DNA from: an uncultured Chloroflexota bacterium
Lineage (GTDB): Bacteria > Chloroflexota > Anaerolineae > Anaerolineales > Anaerolineaceae
Assembly: GCA_902786265.1 (NCBI GenBank)
Contig: CADACE010000037.1
Span: forward strand, 1 to 64,000
Reading direction: 5' to 3'
DNA length: 64,000 nucleotides
This document shows, piece by piece, positions 35,693 through 44,184 of the stretch (position 1 is its first letter; each line of letters opens with the position of its first letter). A model generated the notes under the pieces. It did no database searches and had not been told where the DNA came from. It was given only the letters and a program-made list of their open reading frames with translations. Made by a program: the position numbers and the translations under genes.

Positions 35693-35893
35693 TTTCCGGC
35701 TGCGGATGAAGTCCGCTCTGCGCCTGCTGCGCAGCAACATAAATGCCGGATGTCAGTTTTCTGTCCGGCTCCCTTATTCTTTTGTCTTATTCGTCGAAAG
35801 AATAATTGTCAAGAATAAAAATTTAATAAATATTTAACAGATATGCTTTTTTAAATTGGTATAATTGTAATTGTTTTGCAAAGGAGTTATATT

Positions 35894-36193
35894 ATGGAAA
35901 TCAATAAAAAAGCTGACGGTTCCAATCTTGAAATTGCCCTTTCCGGCAGACTGGATACAACAACTGCTCCGGAATTTGAAAAATCACTGAAAGAATCAAT
36001 AAACGGAGTTACGGATCTGACAATAAATTTTGAGGGTTTGGATTACATTTCTTCGGCGGGTCTGCGCGTGCTGCTCTCGGCTCAAAAGATGATGAATGCT
36101 TCCGGCGGAAAAATGAAGGTCATCGGTGCCAATGACATTGTAAAGGAAATCTTTGATGTGACCGGCTTTTCCGATATTCTGACGATCGAGTAG
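35894..36193 (+). CDS. STAS-domain anti-sigma factor antagonist
   Basis: 99 residues from ATG 35894, which has AAGGAG nine bases upstream; the frame extends six codons further up without a site. It is a single STAS domain (LEIALSGRLDTTTAPEFEKSL; INFEGLDYISSAGLRVLLSA) with the phosphorylatable Ser in DYISSAGLR, as in SpoIIAA/RsbV proteins. It should relieve an anti-sigma kinase, but no RsbW-like kinase or sigma factor is adjacent. Confidence 0.9.
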   Translation: MEINKKADGSNLEIALSGRLDTTTAPEFEKSLKESINGVTDLTINFEGLDYISSAGLRVLLSAQKMMNASGGKMKVIGANDIVKEIFDVTGFSDILTIE

Positions 36194-36236
36194 GCGGGAA
36201 ACTGCACCGTACTGTCTCAAAATGCCTGTTAACCTT

Positions 36237-36257
36237 ATATCTCATGTCATGAGATAT
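36237..36257. repeat. Perfect 9-bp palindrome downstream of the STAS gene
   Basis: ATATCTCAT-GTC-ATGAGATAT. It lies midway between the STAS gene and the PHP gene. No T run follows, so an operator or a processing hairpin is as likely as a terminator. Confidence 0.6.
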
Positions 36258-36357
36258 TTCCGTTACATGTAATATTTTGAACCGCAATGAACATAAAAAT
36301 TGTTTATTGTGTGGTTATTTGTTTTTAATCAGTACCCTGTCTTTGTGAAAATGTTAA

Positions 36358-37236
36358 GTGAGCATAAAAATCAGGATGAGCATTCATAAAATAGACCTTC
36401 ATATGCATTCGACCATTTCAGACGGAACGGATACGCCGGAAGAAATGCTCGAAAAAGTAAAAGCGGCCGGTATCGATTTGTTTTCCGTAACTGATCATGA
36501 CGCCATAAAAGCCTGTATTTCGATAAAAGAAATTCTTCGGGCGGATTGTCCTTTGTTCATCTCCGGCGTTGAGTTCTCGTGCAGGGATTCACTGGGTAAA
36601 TATCATATTCTCGGGTATGGCTATGATTCATCTGCGGAAGCGATCTGTTCCCTTGTTGAGACAGGTCATTCTTCCCGGATGAAAAAATTAGGAATGCGCC
36701 TGGATGCATTACGTGAGATATTCGGAATTGAATTTTCAGATAAGGATGCCGCGGAGCTTTATGCCAACAATAATCCGGGCAAACCGCATATCGCGAAGCT
36801 TCTGGTGAAATACGGTTTTGCGGAAACGGTAAACCAGGCTTTTGCAGATTTCCTGAATAAGGCAAAAATTCCCAATATCTATGTCAGTCCGGAAAGAGCC
36901 ATCTCTGCAATTCTGGAAAGCGGCGGAATTCCTGTTTTGGCTCATCCTTCCTTTGGCAGCGGTGATGAGACGATCATGGGCGATGAGATGGATGAAAGAT
37001 TGCAGCGCCTTATTGGATTCGGTCTCAAAGGGGTTGAAGCTTATTATTCCGGTTTTTCACCTGTTATGCAGAAAGAGATCCTCGGCTTTGCGGAAAAATA
37101 TAATTTGTATGTCACGGCAGGCAGTGATTACCATGGTGAAAACAAGCTGGTGATGCTTGGTGACAACAATCTGGATGATGTTGATCAGGCTCCTGCAGGC
37201 CTGCATCGCTTTTTGGAGGATGTTTCCTACCGGTAG
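36358..37236 (+). CDS. PHP-domain phosphoesterase (RNase AM/YciV-like)
   Basis: 292 residues from GTG 36358 or 286 from ATG 36376; neither has a strong ribosome-binding site. PHP metal-binding motifs are present: DLHMHSTISDGTDTPEEML, FSVTDHDAI, FISGVEFSC, GIPVLAHPSF and TAGSDYHGENK, together giving the His and Asp ligands of a trinuclear site. Family members remove 5' nucleotides or 3',5'-bisphosphate from nucleotides and RNA. It is a single gene. Substrate not determined. Confidence 0.87.
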   Translation: MSIKIRMSIHKIDLHMHSTISDGTDTPEEMLEKVKAAGIDLFSVTDHDAIKACISIKEILRADCPLFISGVEFSCRDSLGKYHILGYGYDSSAEAICSLVETGHSSRMKKLGMRLDALREIFGIEFSDKDAAELYANNNPGKPHIAKLLVKYGFAETVNQAFADFLNKAKIPNIYVSPERAISAILESGGIPVLAHPSFGSGDETIMGDEMDERLQRLIGFGLKGVEAYYSGFSPVMQKEILGFAEKYNLYVTAGSDYHGENKLVMLGDNNLDDVDQAPAGLHRFLEDVSYR

Positions 37237-37322
37237 AACGGTGGGATGTACGGACTGATCCGAAAGTATTTTTTATTATCCGGCAGAAGCCGGTCTTATA
37301 CTTAAATCAGGAGTTATTAATT

Positions 37323-39980
37323 ATGAAATATGGAAAACGAATGTTCAGCGGATTGTTGTTCTCATTCGTATTGGTCATGGGCTTTGCTTTTCCGGTATTT
37401 GCTCAGGGTGAAGCTGCTGCTGCAGAAACAGCGCTTGAAAATCAGCTGACACACGAAGATCTTCAGGCAATGAACGGAGAAGATATTGACATTTTTGAGC
37501 ACAACGGCCGTGTCACATTTGTCTCCGGAAAATGTACGGAAGATCCGGTGCCCGATCTGGAATCAGCGGCAGCGGTTGTGGAATCGATGGTTGAGCTCCT
37601 TGGCGGTGATATCCGTACGCAGTTTATTCCCTGGAGAGACCTGACTGATGCTTTCGGCAACAGGTATTATGTATTCAAGCAGATCTATGCCGGAACAACT
37701 GTTATGGGCGGAGCGGTGAAAGTCATAACCGATCCGGAAGGGAACATGATCGGTCTCAGCAGCAGTCTTGAAACCGACCTGCCGGAAATTGAAGAATCCG
37801 AAGGCATTACCGCGGAAGAGGCAGAGCAGATCGTGCTGAAGTATGCGGAGGAAAATAATCAGCCCCTTCCGACTGTGCTTGAGGGATACACTGACAAGAT
37901 GATCCTTCCTGTGATCCTCAGCCTTGATATTGATGATGAGCAGGAGAATGCCTCCCGCTTTGTCTGGGTGGTATATACTGACAATCCGGATAGTCCGGTG
38001 AATCACAGTTCGGAATTTCCTTACCTAGCTCATTATGTGACCATGGCCGGTGAGTACCTTTACAGTCTGGAAACGCTGGTGCCCGGTGACGCGGTGTCTT
38101 CAACCGGGTTTGATTCCGAATATGTGTTTTTTGACATGGAACCGGCAGAATATACCGGATATGTGGATCTTTCTGACGGTACGGAAAAGGAAATCACTGT
38201 CACCGTCATGCGCGACAAACGCACCGGGATGTATTTTCTGGGCAATATTGAACGGAAGATCGTTGTTGCCAACTGTTATGAATTCCTGTATAACGGCGGC
38301 AGGATCGCCCTGGAATACAGTCCTGACAATAAGGAATGGGATCAGGTGGGACTGCTGTCTTTGTATAATTACTGCCGTGTTTATGATTATTACAAAGAAA
38401 TCGGCTGGATCGGCGGTGACGGACTCGGCACACCGATTTTGATCCTGAATGATTACCAGGATAAGAACCACGTGCAGGTGGATAATGCTGCGTTTGTCGG
38501 CAACTATCTGGGCTGGTCGATGTTCCTGACCAGTTACGCCAATGATTTGGCACAATGTCTTGATGTGATCGCGCATGAATTCACCCATTGTGTGACCGAC
38601 GCGACGATGACCTATAATTCGTATGTGAATGATTATGGCGCTATCAATGAAGGAATGAGTGATATCCAGGGGCAGATTTGTGAAATGATGTCAGGCGATA
38701 CGAAAGATGCCACCTGGCTGCTCGGTGATAACAGCATCGAACCGTTCCGTTCTATGAGCAACCCCCGCCTTTTGAATCAGCCTGAATTCAGCTGGGACCT
38801 TTATTACACGCCAAAGGTTCAGACTCCCACACTGATCAATGATCACGGTGGTGTCCACTCCAATTCTTCATTGCTGAACAATGTGGCTTATCGTCTTGTC
38901 GCGAATGGCGGGATGACCCTGGAAGAAGCCCGGGCATTCTGGTTCGCGGTAGACTGCACCATGGTACCGGGGACAGATTATCCGCAGCTGTGTGACCTAC
39001 TCCCCTGGGTATTGAAATCACAGGGAATGGATCAATATCAGACAGCTCTGACCCAGGCATTGGACGCTACGCGGCTTGGCAATGATACGCTTCCGGATTT
39101 CTTTGATGAAGACCGCGCGCTTGTGAAACTGACTTTGCCTGACAACGAAAACTTCACTAACGGCAACTGGGCGATGTGGTATTTCAGCGTCGATATTCAT
39201 GGATTTGTGGAAAAGGTTGCAAACATCTTTAATGTGATGTCAAGCGGTGATTATTCGGAACTGCCGCAGGCGCTTCAGCAAATGCTTGCGGAACCTGAAC
39301 TGACTCCGGAACCGGAAAAAATCGAGCCGGAAAATAATGATAAGGGATTTTTCAGTGAAATATCAGAGTTCTTATCACTTTTGGAAAGTTCTGCCGAATC
39401 TCAGCCAACTCCGGAACCGACACCTGAGGCTTATGAAATGTCCGCCGAAGATTACAGAGAGCTTAAATTCTGGCTGACTGAGGAATTTGCTGATGTGATC
39501 TATTCCACATTCAGTTTTGCCGGGCAGGATGGACGGACCATTCAGATGGTAAGCGTTCCCGGACGCACGATCCCGATCCTGCTTTATGTGTCTTTCTCCG
39601 GAGAAAACGTAACTCCTGACCAGATGATCCCGGCGATTTTTATGAACGGGCGTTGGTATGAAATACCGGACATGATGAGTTTCACGACTGCGGAAGAGGG
39701 CGAAGAACAGCCTCCCGTGATGGAAGATGAAAAGATTTCCCGGCTTATGGAAGATACGGTTGCCAATATTTTTGAGAATTTGGGCAATGTCAAGAGTATT
39801 GATGACGCGCTGGACCTGATTTCGTACACGGTAAAAGGCGGTGAGGTCAATGAAATCCCGGCGGATGGTCTCGAGGCGATCGTGATCCCTGAGGTACCTG
39901 AGAAAACTGATGAAGAGGTCTCCGTTCCGGAAGATAATATTCCTCCCAGAAAGTCGCGCCCGAAGACTGAAACGGAGTAA
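37323..39980 (+). CDS. Secreted thermolysin-like (M4) metallopeptidase with C-terminal extension
   Basis: 885 residues: signal peptide (about 1-27, ends PVFAQG), an FTP/PepSY-like propeptide, then the catalytic domain with H418-E419-x-x-H422 (DVIAHEFTHCVTD), E443 (GAINEGMSDIQG) and H512 in HGGVHSNSSLLNNVAY, which fits the thermolysin transition-state histidine. A Pro/Glu linker with PEPTPEA-like repeats and a roughly 170-residue acidic C-terminal region of unknown function follow, ending Arg/Lys-rich. Digests extracellular protein, providing peptides that the DPP transporter could import (inference). Own terminator. Confidence 0.93.
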   Translation: MKYGKRMFSGLLFSFVLVMGFAFPVFAQGEAAAAETALENQLTHEDLQAMNGEDIDIFEHNGRVTFVSGKCTEDPVPDLESAAAVVESMVELLGGDIRTQFIPWRDLTDAFGNRYYVFKQIYAGTTVMGGAVKVITDPEGNMIGLSSSLETDLPEIEESEGITAEEAEQIVLKYAEENNQPLPTVLEGYTDKMILPVILSLDIDDEQENASRFVWVVYTDNPDSPVNHSSEFPYLAHYVTMAGEYLYSLETLVPGDAVSSTGFDSEYVFFDMEPAEYTGYVDLSDGTEKEITVTVMRDKRTGMYFLGNIERKIVVANCYEFLYNGGRIALEYSPDNKEWDQVGLLSLYNYCRVYDYYKEIGWIGGDGLGTPILILNDYQDKNHVQVDNAAFVGNYLGWSMFLTSYANDLAQCLDVIAHEFTHCVTDATMTYNSYVNDYGAINEGMSDIQGQICEMMSGDTKDATWLLGDNSIEPFRSMSNPRLLNQPEFSWDLYYTPKVQTPTLINDHGGVHSNSSLLNNVAYRLVANGGMTLEEARAFWFAVDCTMVPGTDYPQLCDLLPWVLKSQGMDQYQTALTQALDATRLGNDTLPDFFDEDRALVKLTLPDNENFTNGNWAMWYFSVDIHGFVEKVANIFNVMSSGDYSELPQALQQMLAEPELTPEPEKIEPENNDKGFFSEISEFLSLLESSAESQPTPEPTPEAYEMSAEDYRELKFWLTEEFADVIYSTFSFAGQDGRTIQMVSVPGRTIPILLYVSFSGENVTPDQMIPAIFMNGRWYEIPDMMSFTTAEEGEEQPPVMEDEKISRLMEDTVANIFENLGNVKSIDDALDLISYTVKGGEVNEIPADGLEAIVIPEVPEKTDEEVSVPEDNIPPRKSRPKTETE

Positions 39981-40005
39981 ACAGCTTTTTTGATATCGAT
40001 AACAG

Positions 40006-40036
40006 ACCGGATGGTGACGAACCATCCGGTTTGTTA
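40006..40036 (+). terminator. Terminator of the M4 peptidase gene
   Basis: ACCGGATGGT, GACGA loop, ACCATCCGGT, followed by TTGTTAT. Ten perfect pairs. Confidence 0.88.
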
Positions 40037-40159
40037 TAATGTCATAAAATAATGATAAAAATCCTGTTTTTTATATGCATTTTATCGTTTTAGGAGTATG
40101 ATTCACTCAAATTTGGGACTAATTAATGAAAAATCCCATTAGTAATATGAGGTGTTAAA

Positions 40160-40675
40160 ATGCCAGAAGAAGAAGTTTTAGCTGTTTCTAACAGCGATGC
40201 ACTTGCTGCCGGAGGTATCCTGGGTGCCATTTTGGCAACATTGGGTATTTTCTTTTTTGTTTTTGTAGCTGCCTGGTATATTCTCCAGGCCATTGCCTAT
40301 TGGAAGATCTTTGTCAAAGCCGGAAGACCCGGCTGGCACAGCATCATTCCCTTCTTAAATGAATGGGACAGAACAGATATGAGCTGGAACCGCACCATGG
40401 CCTGGGTCATGATCGCATGCATGATTCTCGGTTCTATCCTGTATAATTCTGGAGTGACTGTGAACGCTGATGGCGAATCCGTCAGAACCTTTGCCGGTAA
40501 TCTTGGTTCCATTATCAGCCTGGTCGGTGCAGTTATTGCTATCATCAGCGAATACAAACTCGCGAAGGCTTTCGGCAAAGGTTTCGGCTTTTTCCTCGGC
40601 CTGCTTTTCCTGAACCCGATCTTCAAGCTGATCCTTGGGTTCGGCAATGCCAAATACCAGGGCCGTCAGGGCTGA
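40160..40675 (+). CDS. DUF5684-type small membrane protein
   Basis: 171 residues with three to four hydrophobic segments. It contains AYWKIFVKAGRPGWHSIIPFLNEW, the mark of a family of small membrane proteins (DUF5684 group) found widely in anaerobes. No enzymatic function is known. ATGAGGTG-type site before the ATG. It ends in a strong terminator, so it is a single-gene unit just upstream of the ribosomal cluster. Confidence 0.8.
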   Translation: MPEEEVLAVSNSDALAAGGILGAILATLGIFFFVFVAAWYILQAIAYWKIFVKAGRPGWHSIIPFLNEWDRTDMSWNRTMAWVMIACMILGSILYNSGVTVNADGESVRTFAGNLGSIISLVGAVIAIISEYKLAKAFGKGFGFFLGLLFLNPIFKLILGFGNAKYQGRQG

Positions 40676-40696
40676 GATTGAAAAAAATGCAATCGG

Positions 40697-40726
40697 AAAA
40701 CCGCGGATCGCTCCGCGGTTTTTTTG
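40697..40726 (+). terminator. Terminator of the DUF5684 gene
   Basis: AAAACCGCGGA-TCGC-TCCGCGGTTTTTTT. Strong GC stem and T run. Confidence 0.95.
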
Positions 40727-40783
40727 AAAAAAATGAAATTGTAAACGTTGTCATATTTTCCACCCCGAATTTCACATTTTGAG

Positions 40784-40789
40784 TATAAT
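40784..40789 (+). promoter_or_regulatory. -10 box of the ribosomal-protein cluster
   Basis: TATAAT, 11 bases before the first stem of the leader. No convincing -35 is found 16-18 bases upstream; TTGTCA at 40748-40753 is too far. Confidence 0.55.
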
Positions 40790-40795
40790 ACTATT

Positions 40796-41034
40796 CGCTT
40801 GCGCAGATAGATGCCTGCGCCGGCAAACATCGCATGCTAAGAATCAGCCGGAAGGCGCGCGACAAAAATTCCACGGCGAGGCCGAGGTCGATTGACTGGT
40901 TTGCGAACAGGATGATGCAGCTAAGCCCATGCTGACAATCCTGGATGGGGAACGATGTAATGAAAGAAAAGGGCTGCCTTTGATCTCATGCAGCGCTGAC
41001 CCCGAAGAATATATAACCTAAATAAGGGAGAAAA
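40796..41034 (+). ncRNA. Structured 5' leader of the rplC operon (candidate regulatory RNA)
   Basis: About 240 untranslated bases precede rplC. Possible stems: GCGCAG/CTGCGC (40801-40806 with 40815-40820), CGGC/GCCG (40821-40824 with 40847-40850), CGGC-GAG-GCCG (40874-40884), CAGGAT/ATCCTG (40908-40913 with 40938-40943) enclosing CAGC/GCTG (40918-40921 with 40931-40934). No T-rich terminator is present. No open frame is supported. I do not recognise a known Rfam family. A ribosomal-protein feedback site is the simplest idea, by analogy with S10 leaders. Confidence 0.5.
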
Positions 41035-41041
41035 AATAGAG

Positions 41042-41671
41042 ATGTTTAAAGGGCTACTCGGCAAGAAAATTGGCATGACCCAGATTTTCGATGACAATGG
41101 TGTGGCGATTCCCATCACCGTGATCGAAGCTGGGCCTTGCTATGTTACCCAGGTCCGTAATCAGGAAACTGATGGGTATACAGCCGTTCAGCTCGGTTAC
41201 GATGAAGTAAAACCGAGCCGCATTACGAATGCTGAAAAGGGTCACCTTAAGCGGAATAACTTGCCTCCGCTGCGCTTTTTGCGCGAGTTTCGTGTTGTCG
41301 ATCCGCAGGTCTCCGAAGGAGATAAAGTTTCTGTGGATCTGTTCGCATTAGGCGAACTGGTCGATGTGATTGGTACCAGCAAGGGCCGCGGCTTCGCCGG
41401 CGGTGTCAAGCGCTACGGTTTCCGCGGCGGTCCGAAGACCCACGGTCAGTCTGATCGTCTTCGCGCCCCCGGTTCCCATGGTTCCGGTACCACACCCGGT
41501 CGTGTTTTCAAGGGTGCCCATGGACCTGGTCATATGGGTAATGATCGTGTCACAATCCAGAACCTGACGGTTGCTTTCATCGATCCGGAACGTAATTTGA
41601 TCGGTGTCAAAGGCGCGATCCCCGGAGCACGCGGCGGTCTTGTCATGATCAGAGATGCACGTAAGGCCTAA
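41042..41671 (+). CDS. rplC: 50S ribosomal protein L3
   Basis: 209 residues, MFKGLLGKKIGMTQIFDDNG at the start and the conserved basic loop RGFAGGVKRYGFRGGPKTHG, SDRLRAPGSHGSGTTPGRVFKG that reaches the peptidyl-transferase area. It is the first gene of the cluster; rpsJ, which usually precedes it, is not here. AAGGGAG lies in the site before the ATG. Confidence 0.98.
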   Translation: MFKGLLGKKIGMTQIFDDNGVAIPITVIEAGPCYVTQVRNQETDGYTAVQLGYDEVKPSRITNAEKGHLKRNNLPPLRFLREFRVVDPQVSEGDKVSVDLFALGELVDVIGTSKGRGFAGGVKRYGFRGGPKTHGQSDRLRAPGSHGSGTTPGRVFKGAHGPGHMGNDRVTIQNLTVAFIDPERNLIGVKGAIPGARGGLVMIRDARKA

Positions 41672-41704
41672 GGTTTTACGGGAATACATAGGGAGTAAAG
41701 AACT

Positions 41705-42343
41705 ATGATTATCGATGTCAAAAATATGAAGGGCGAAAAAGTGTCTGAAGTTGAACTTCCGGCAAGCATTTTCGAAGCCCCGATTTTAGTAGACTTGATG
41801 CATCAGGCATATGTCCGCCAGTTAGCCAACGCCCGCGTTGGTACACACGAAACCAAGACCCGTCACGAAGTTGCCGGCGGCGGCCGCAAACCTTTCAAGC
41901 AGAAGGGTACCGGTCGTGCCCGCCAGGGTTCCATCCGCGCAGCACAGTGGAAGGGTGGCGGTCGTGTCCATACCCCGCATATGCGTGATTATACCCAGGC
42001 TATGCCTAAGAAAATGCGCCGCGCTGCACTGCGCTCCGCATTGAGCGTCAAAGCAAGCGATGCTGAAATTGTCGTTGTTGATGAACTGAAACTTGATGCG
42101 CCGAAGACCAAACTGATGGCTGCCGCGCTGACCAAGCTCGTCGGTACTGACAGTGCTCTGGTTCTGATTCCTGATATGGAATCTACCGCTGATGTCGTCC
42201 GCGCCACCAACAACCTGGCCGATGCAAAGATCCTGCTTGCGAATTATCTGAATATCCGCGATCTGCTCAAATATGATAAGGTTGTGCTTCCGCTCGCCTC
42301 TATCGATACGATCGCCTCATACTTGGGACAGGGAGAAAACTAA
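41705..42343 (+). CDS. rplD: 50S ribosomal protein L4
   Basis: 212 residues with the exit-tunnel loop TKTRHEVAGGGRKPFKQKG, GRARQGSIRAAQWKGGGRVHTP and the C-terminal globular part (SALVLIPD; ANYLNIRDLLKYDKVVL). In E. coli L4 represses its own operon by binding the leader, so it is a candidate ligand for the leader at 40796-41034. Stop and rplW start share a base (TAATG). Confidence 0.97.
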   Translation: MIIDVKNMKGEKVSEVELPASIFEAPILVDLMHQAYVRQLANARVGTHETKTRHEVAGGGRKPFKQKGTGRARQGSIRAAQWKGGGRVHTPHMRDYTQAMPKKMRRAALRSALSVKASDAEIVVVDELKLDAPKTKLMAAALTKLVGTDSALVLIPDMESTADVVRATNNLADAKILLANYLNIRDLLKYDKVVLPLASIDTIASYLGQGEN

Positions 42344-42651
42344 TGGCTACTACTACAATTTATGATGTACTCCGCCGTCCTCTGGTAACTGAAAAAACCA
42401 ACCAACAGGTTTACGGAATGAACCAGTATTCCTTCGAAGTTCAGAAGGATGCTACCCGCACCATGGTCAAAGACGCTGTTGAACAGCTGTTCAAGGTCAA
42501 TGTTGAACGTGTAAATATCATCGTAACACCTGGTAAAACCAAACGGAACCTGCGCAACCGCCGCCAGGGCGTGAAAAAAGCTGTCTCCAAGAAAGCTGTT
42601 GTCACACTGGCCGCTGGTCAGAAGATCCCGTTCTTCGAGGGGGTTGAATAA
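42343..42651 (+). CDS. rplW: 50S ribosomal protein L23
   Basis: 102 residues: VLRRPLVTEKTNQQ, YSFEVQKDATRTMVKDAVEQLFKVNVERVN and GKTKRNLRNRRQGVKKAVV-type basic end. Located at the tunnel exit, docking site for SRP and trigger factor. Overlaps both neighbours by one base (TAATG). Confidence 0.96.
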   Translation: MATTTIYDVLRRPLVTEKTNQQVYGMNQYSFEVQKDATRTMVKDAVEQLFKVNVERVNIIVTPGKTKRNLRNRRQGVKKAVSKKAVVTLAAGQKIPFFEGVE

Positions 42652-43490
42652 TGGCAGTTAAGATTTATAAACCCATCACCCCGGGTATGCGCGGAATGAC
42701 CGGTTACACTTTTGAAGAGATCACCAAAAGCAAACCGGAACGCTCTTTGATCACTTTCCGCAAGCAAAATTCCGGCCGCAACAATTATGGCCGTGTCACT
42801 GTTCGTCATCGCGGCGGCGGTGCCCGTCGTTTCATCCGTATCATTGACGTCAAGCGCGACAAGATCGGTGTTCCGGCTGTTGTGAATGCGATCGAATATG
42901 ATCCGAACCGCACTGCCCGTATCGCTCTGCTGTTCTACAAAGACGGCGAAAAACGCTACATTCTGGCCCCTCTGGGACTGAAACCCGGCGACACTGTCGT
43001 TTCCGGTCCGAATGCTGAAATCCGTGTCGGCAATGCCATGCCGATCGCCAACATCCCTGTCGGTTCCACGATTCACAATATTGAATTGAAGCCCGGCAAA
43101 GGCGGTCAGATGGTTCGCAGCGCCGGTACAAGCGCCCAGCTGCTGGCTAAAGAAGGTAAGTATGCTCAGGTTCGTCTGCCATCCGGTGAAGTCCGCATGG
43201 TCCTGCAGACCTGCTACGCGACCATTGGTCAGCTTGGCAATGTAGATCACAGCAATGTTAAACTCGGTAAAGCCGGCCGCAAGCGCTATCTGGGTGTCCG
43301 CCCGACCGTTCGCGGTACTGCGATGTCCCCGCGCGACCATCCGCATGGTGGTGGTGAAGGCCGTCAGCCGGTTGGTATGCCCGGTCCGAAGACTCCTTGG
43401 GGCAAACCGGCATTGGGTTACAAGACTCGCCGCAATAAGACGACGGATCGCCTGATCGTCCGCCGCCGCAACGCGAAGAGCGGGCGCTAG
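42651..43490 (+). CDS. rplB: 50S ribosomal protein L2
   Basis: 279 residues: KIYKPITPGMRGMTGYTFEE, SGRNNYGRVTVRHRGGGARR, and the C-terminal RGTAMSPRDHPHGGGEGRQP with the conserved His needed for peptidyl-transferase assembly. Length typical. Coupled to rplW. Confidence 0.98.
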   Translation: MAVKIYKPITPGMRGMTGYTFEEITKSKPERSLITFRKQNSGRNNYGRVTVRHRGGGARRFIRIIDVKRDKIGVPAVVNAIEYDPNRTARIALLFYKDGEKRYILAPLGLKPGDTVVSGPNAEIRVGNAMPIANIPVGSTIHNIELKPGKGGQMVRSAGTSAQLLAKEGKYAQVRLPSGEVRMVLQTCYATIGQLGNVDHSNVKLGKAGRKRYLGVRPTVRGTAMSPRDHPHGGGEGRQPVGMPGPKTPWGKPALGYKTRRNKTTDRLIVRRRNAKSGR

Positions 43491-43521
43491 TCCTCACGAG
43501 CATTAAGAGAGGTACGTAGAA

Positions 43522-43797
43522 ATGTCACGATCATTAAAGAAAGGGCCATTTATTGACCCGAAACTTTTGAAGAAGGTTGAAAAAATGAATGACGCCGGCG
43601 ATAAAAAGGTCATCCGCACCTGGTCCCGCGCCAGCACAATCTTCCCGCAGATGGTTGGTCATACCATCGCCGTTCATGACGGACGCCGCCATATTCCGGT
43701 GTACATCACCGACAACATGGTTGGACATCGTCTGGGCGAATTCGCCCCGACCCGCTTGTTCCGTGGTCATGTATCGGAAAAATCAAATAAGAGGTAG
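43522..43797 (+). CDS. rpsS: 30S ribosomal protein S19
   Basis: 91 residues: MSRSLKKGPFIDPKLLKKVE, TWSRASTIFPQMVGHTIAVHDGR, HIPVYITDNMVGHRLGEFAPTR. Head protein of the small subunit; complexes with S13. GAGAGG site 10 bases before the ATG. Confidence 0.97.
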   Translation: MSRSLKKGPFIDPKLLKKVEKMNDAGDKKVIRTWSRASTIFPQMVGHTIAVHDGRRHIPVYITDNMVGHRLGEFAPTRLFRGHVSEKSNKR

Positions 43798-43802
43798 AAA
43801 CT

Positions 43803-44144
43803 ATGGCAACAGATGTAAAAGCACGTCTTACTAATACCGGAATTTCTGCCCAAAAAGTTCGCCTGGTAATCGATATGGTTCGCGGAAAATCAGTCGCGGA
43901 TGCGCTGAATATCCTGAAATTCTCGAACCGTGTATGTGCCGAACCGCTCTATAAGCTGATTGCTTCCGCTGCAGCGAACGCTGAAGAAAACTTCGGTCTG
44001 GACCGGAATGACATGTATGTTTATCAGATTTACGCCGACGAAGCTTCGACACGCAAGTGGCGGTATTTCGGTGCGCGCGGCCGTTTCAAGCCGGTTCTGC
44101 GCCGCTCTTCCCACGTTACCGTTGTTCTTCGCGAACGTGAGTAA
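43803..44144 (+). CDS. rplV: 50S ribosomal protein L22
   Basis: 113 residues: VKARLTNTGISAQKVRLVIDMVRGKSVADALNILKF is split here as the start, then AAANAEENFGLDRNDMYV and the tunnel hairpin ARGRFKPVLRRSSHVTVVLRE. Five bases after rpsS. Confidence 0.97.
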   Translation: MATDVKARLTNTGISAQKVRLVIDMVRGKSVADALNILKFSNRVCAEPLYKLIASAAANAEENFGLDRNDMYVYQIYADEASTRKWRYFGARGRFKPVLRRSSHVTVVLRERE

Positions 44145-44184
44145 TATGAGAACGATGAACAAAGGAATTGTCAGGAGATAAAAA

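Noticed and set aside
40796..41034. tmRNA, RNase P RNA, SRP RNA or 6S RNA in the rplC leader
   Set aside because: None of the conserved sequence blocks of these RNAs could be found; I keep only a generic structured-leader call.
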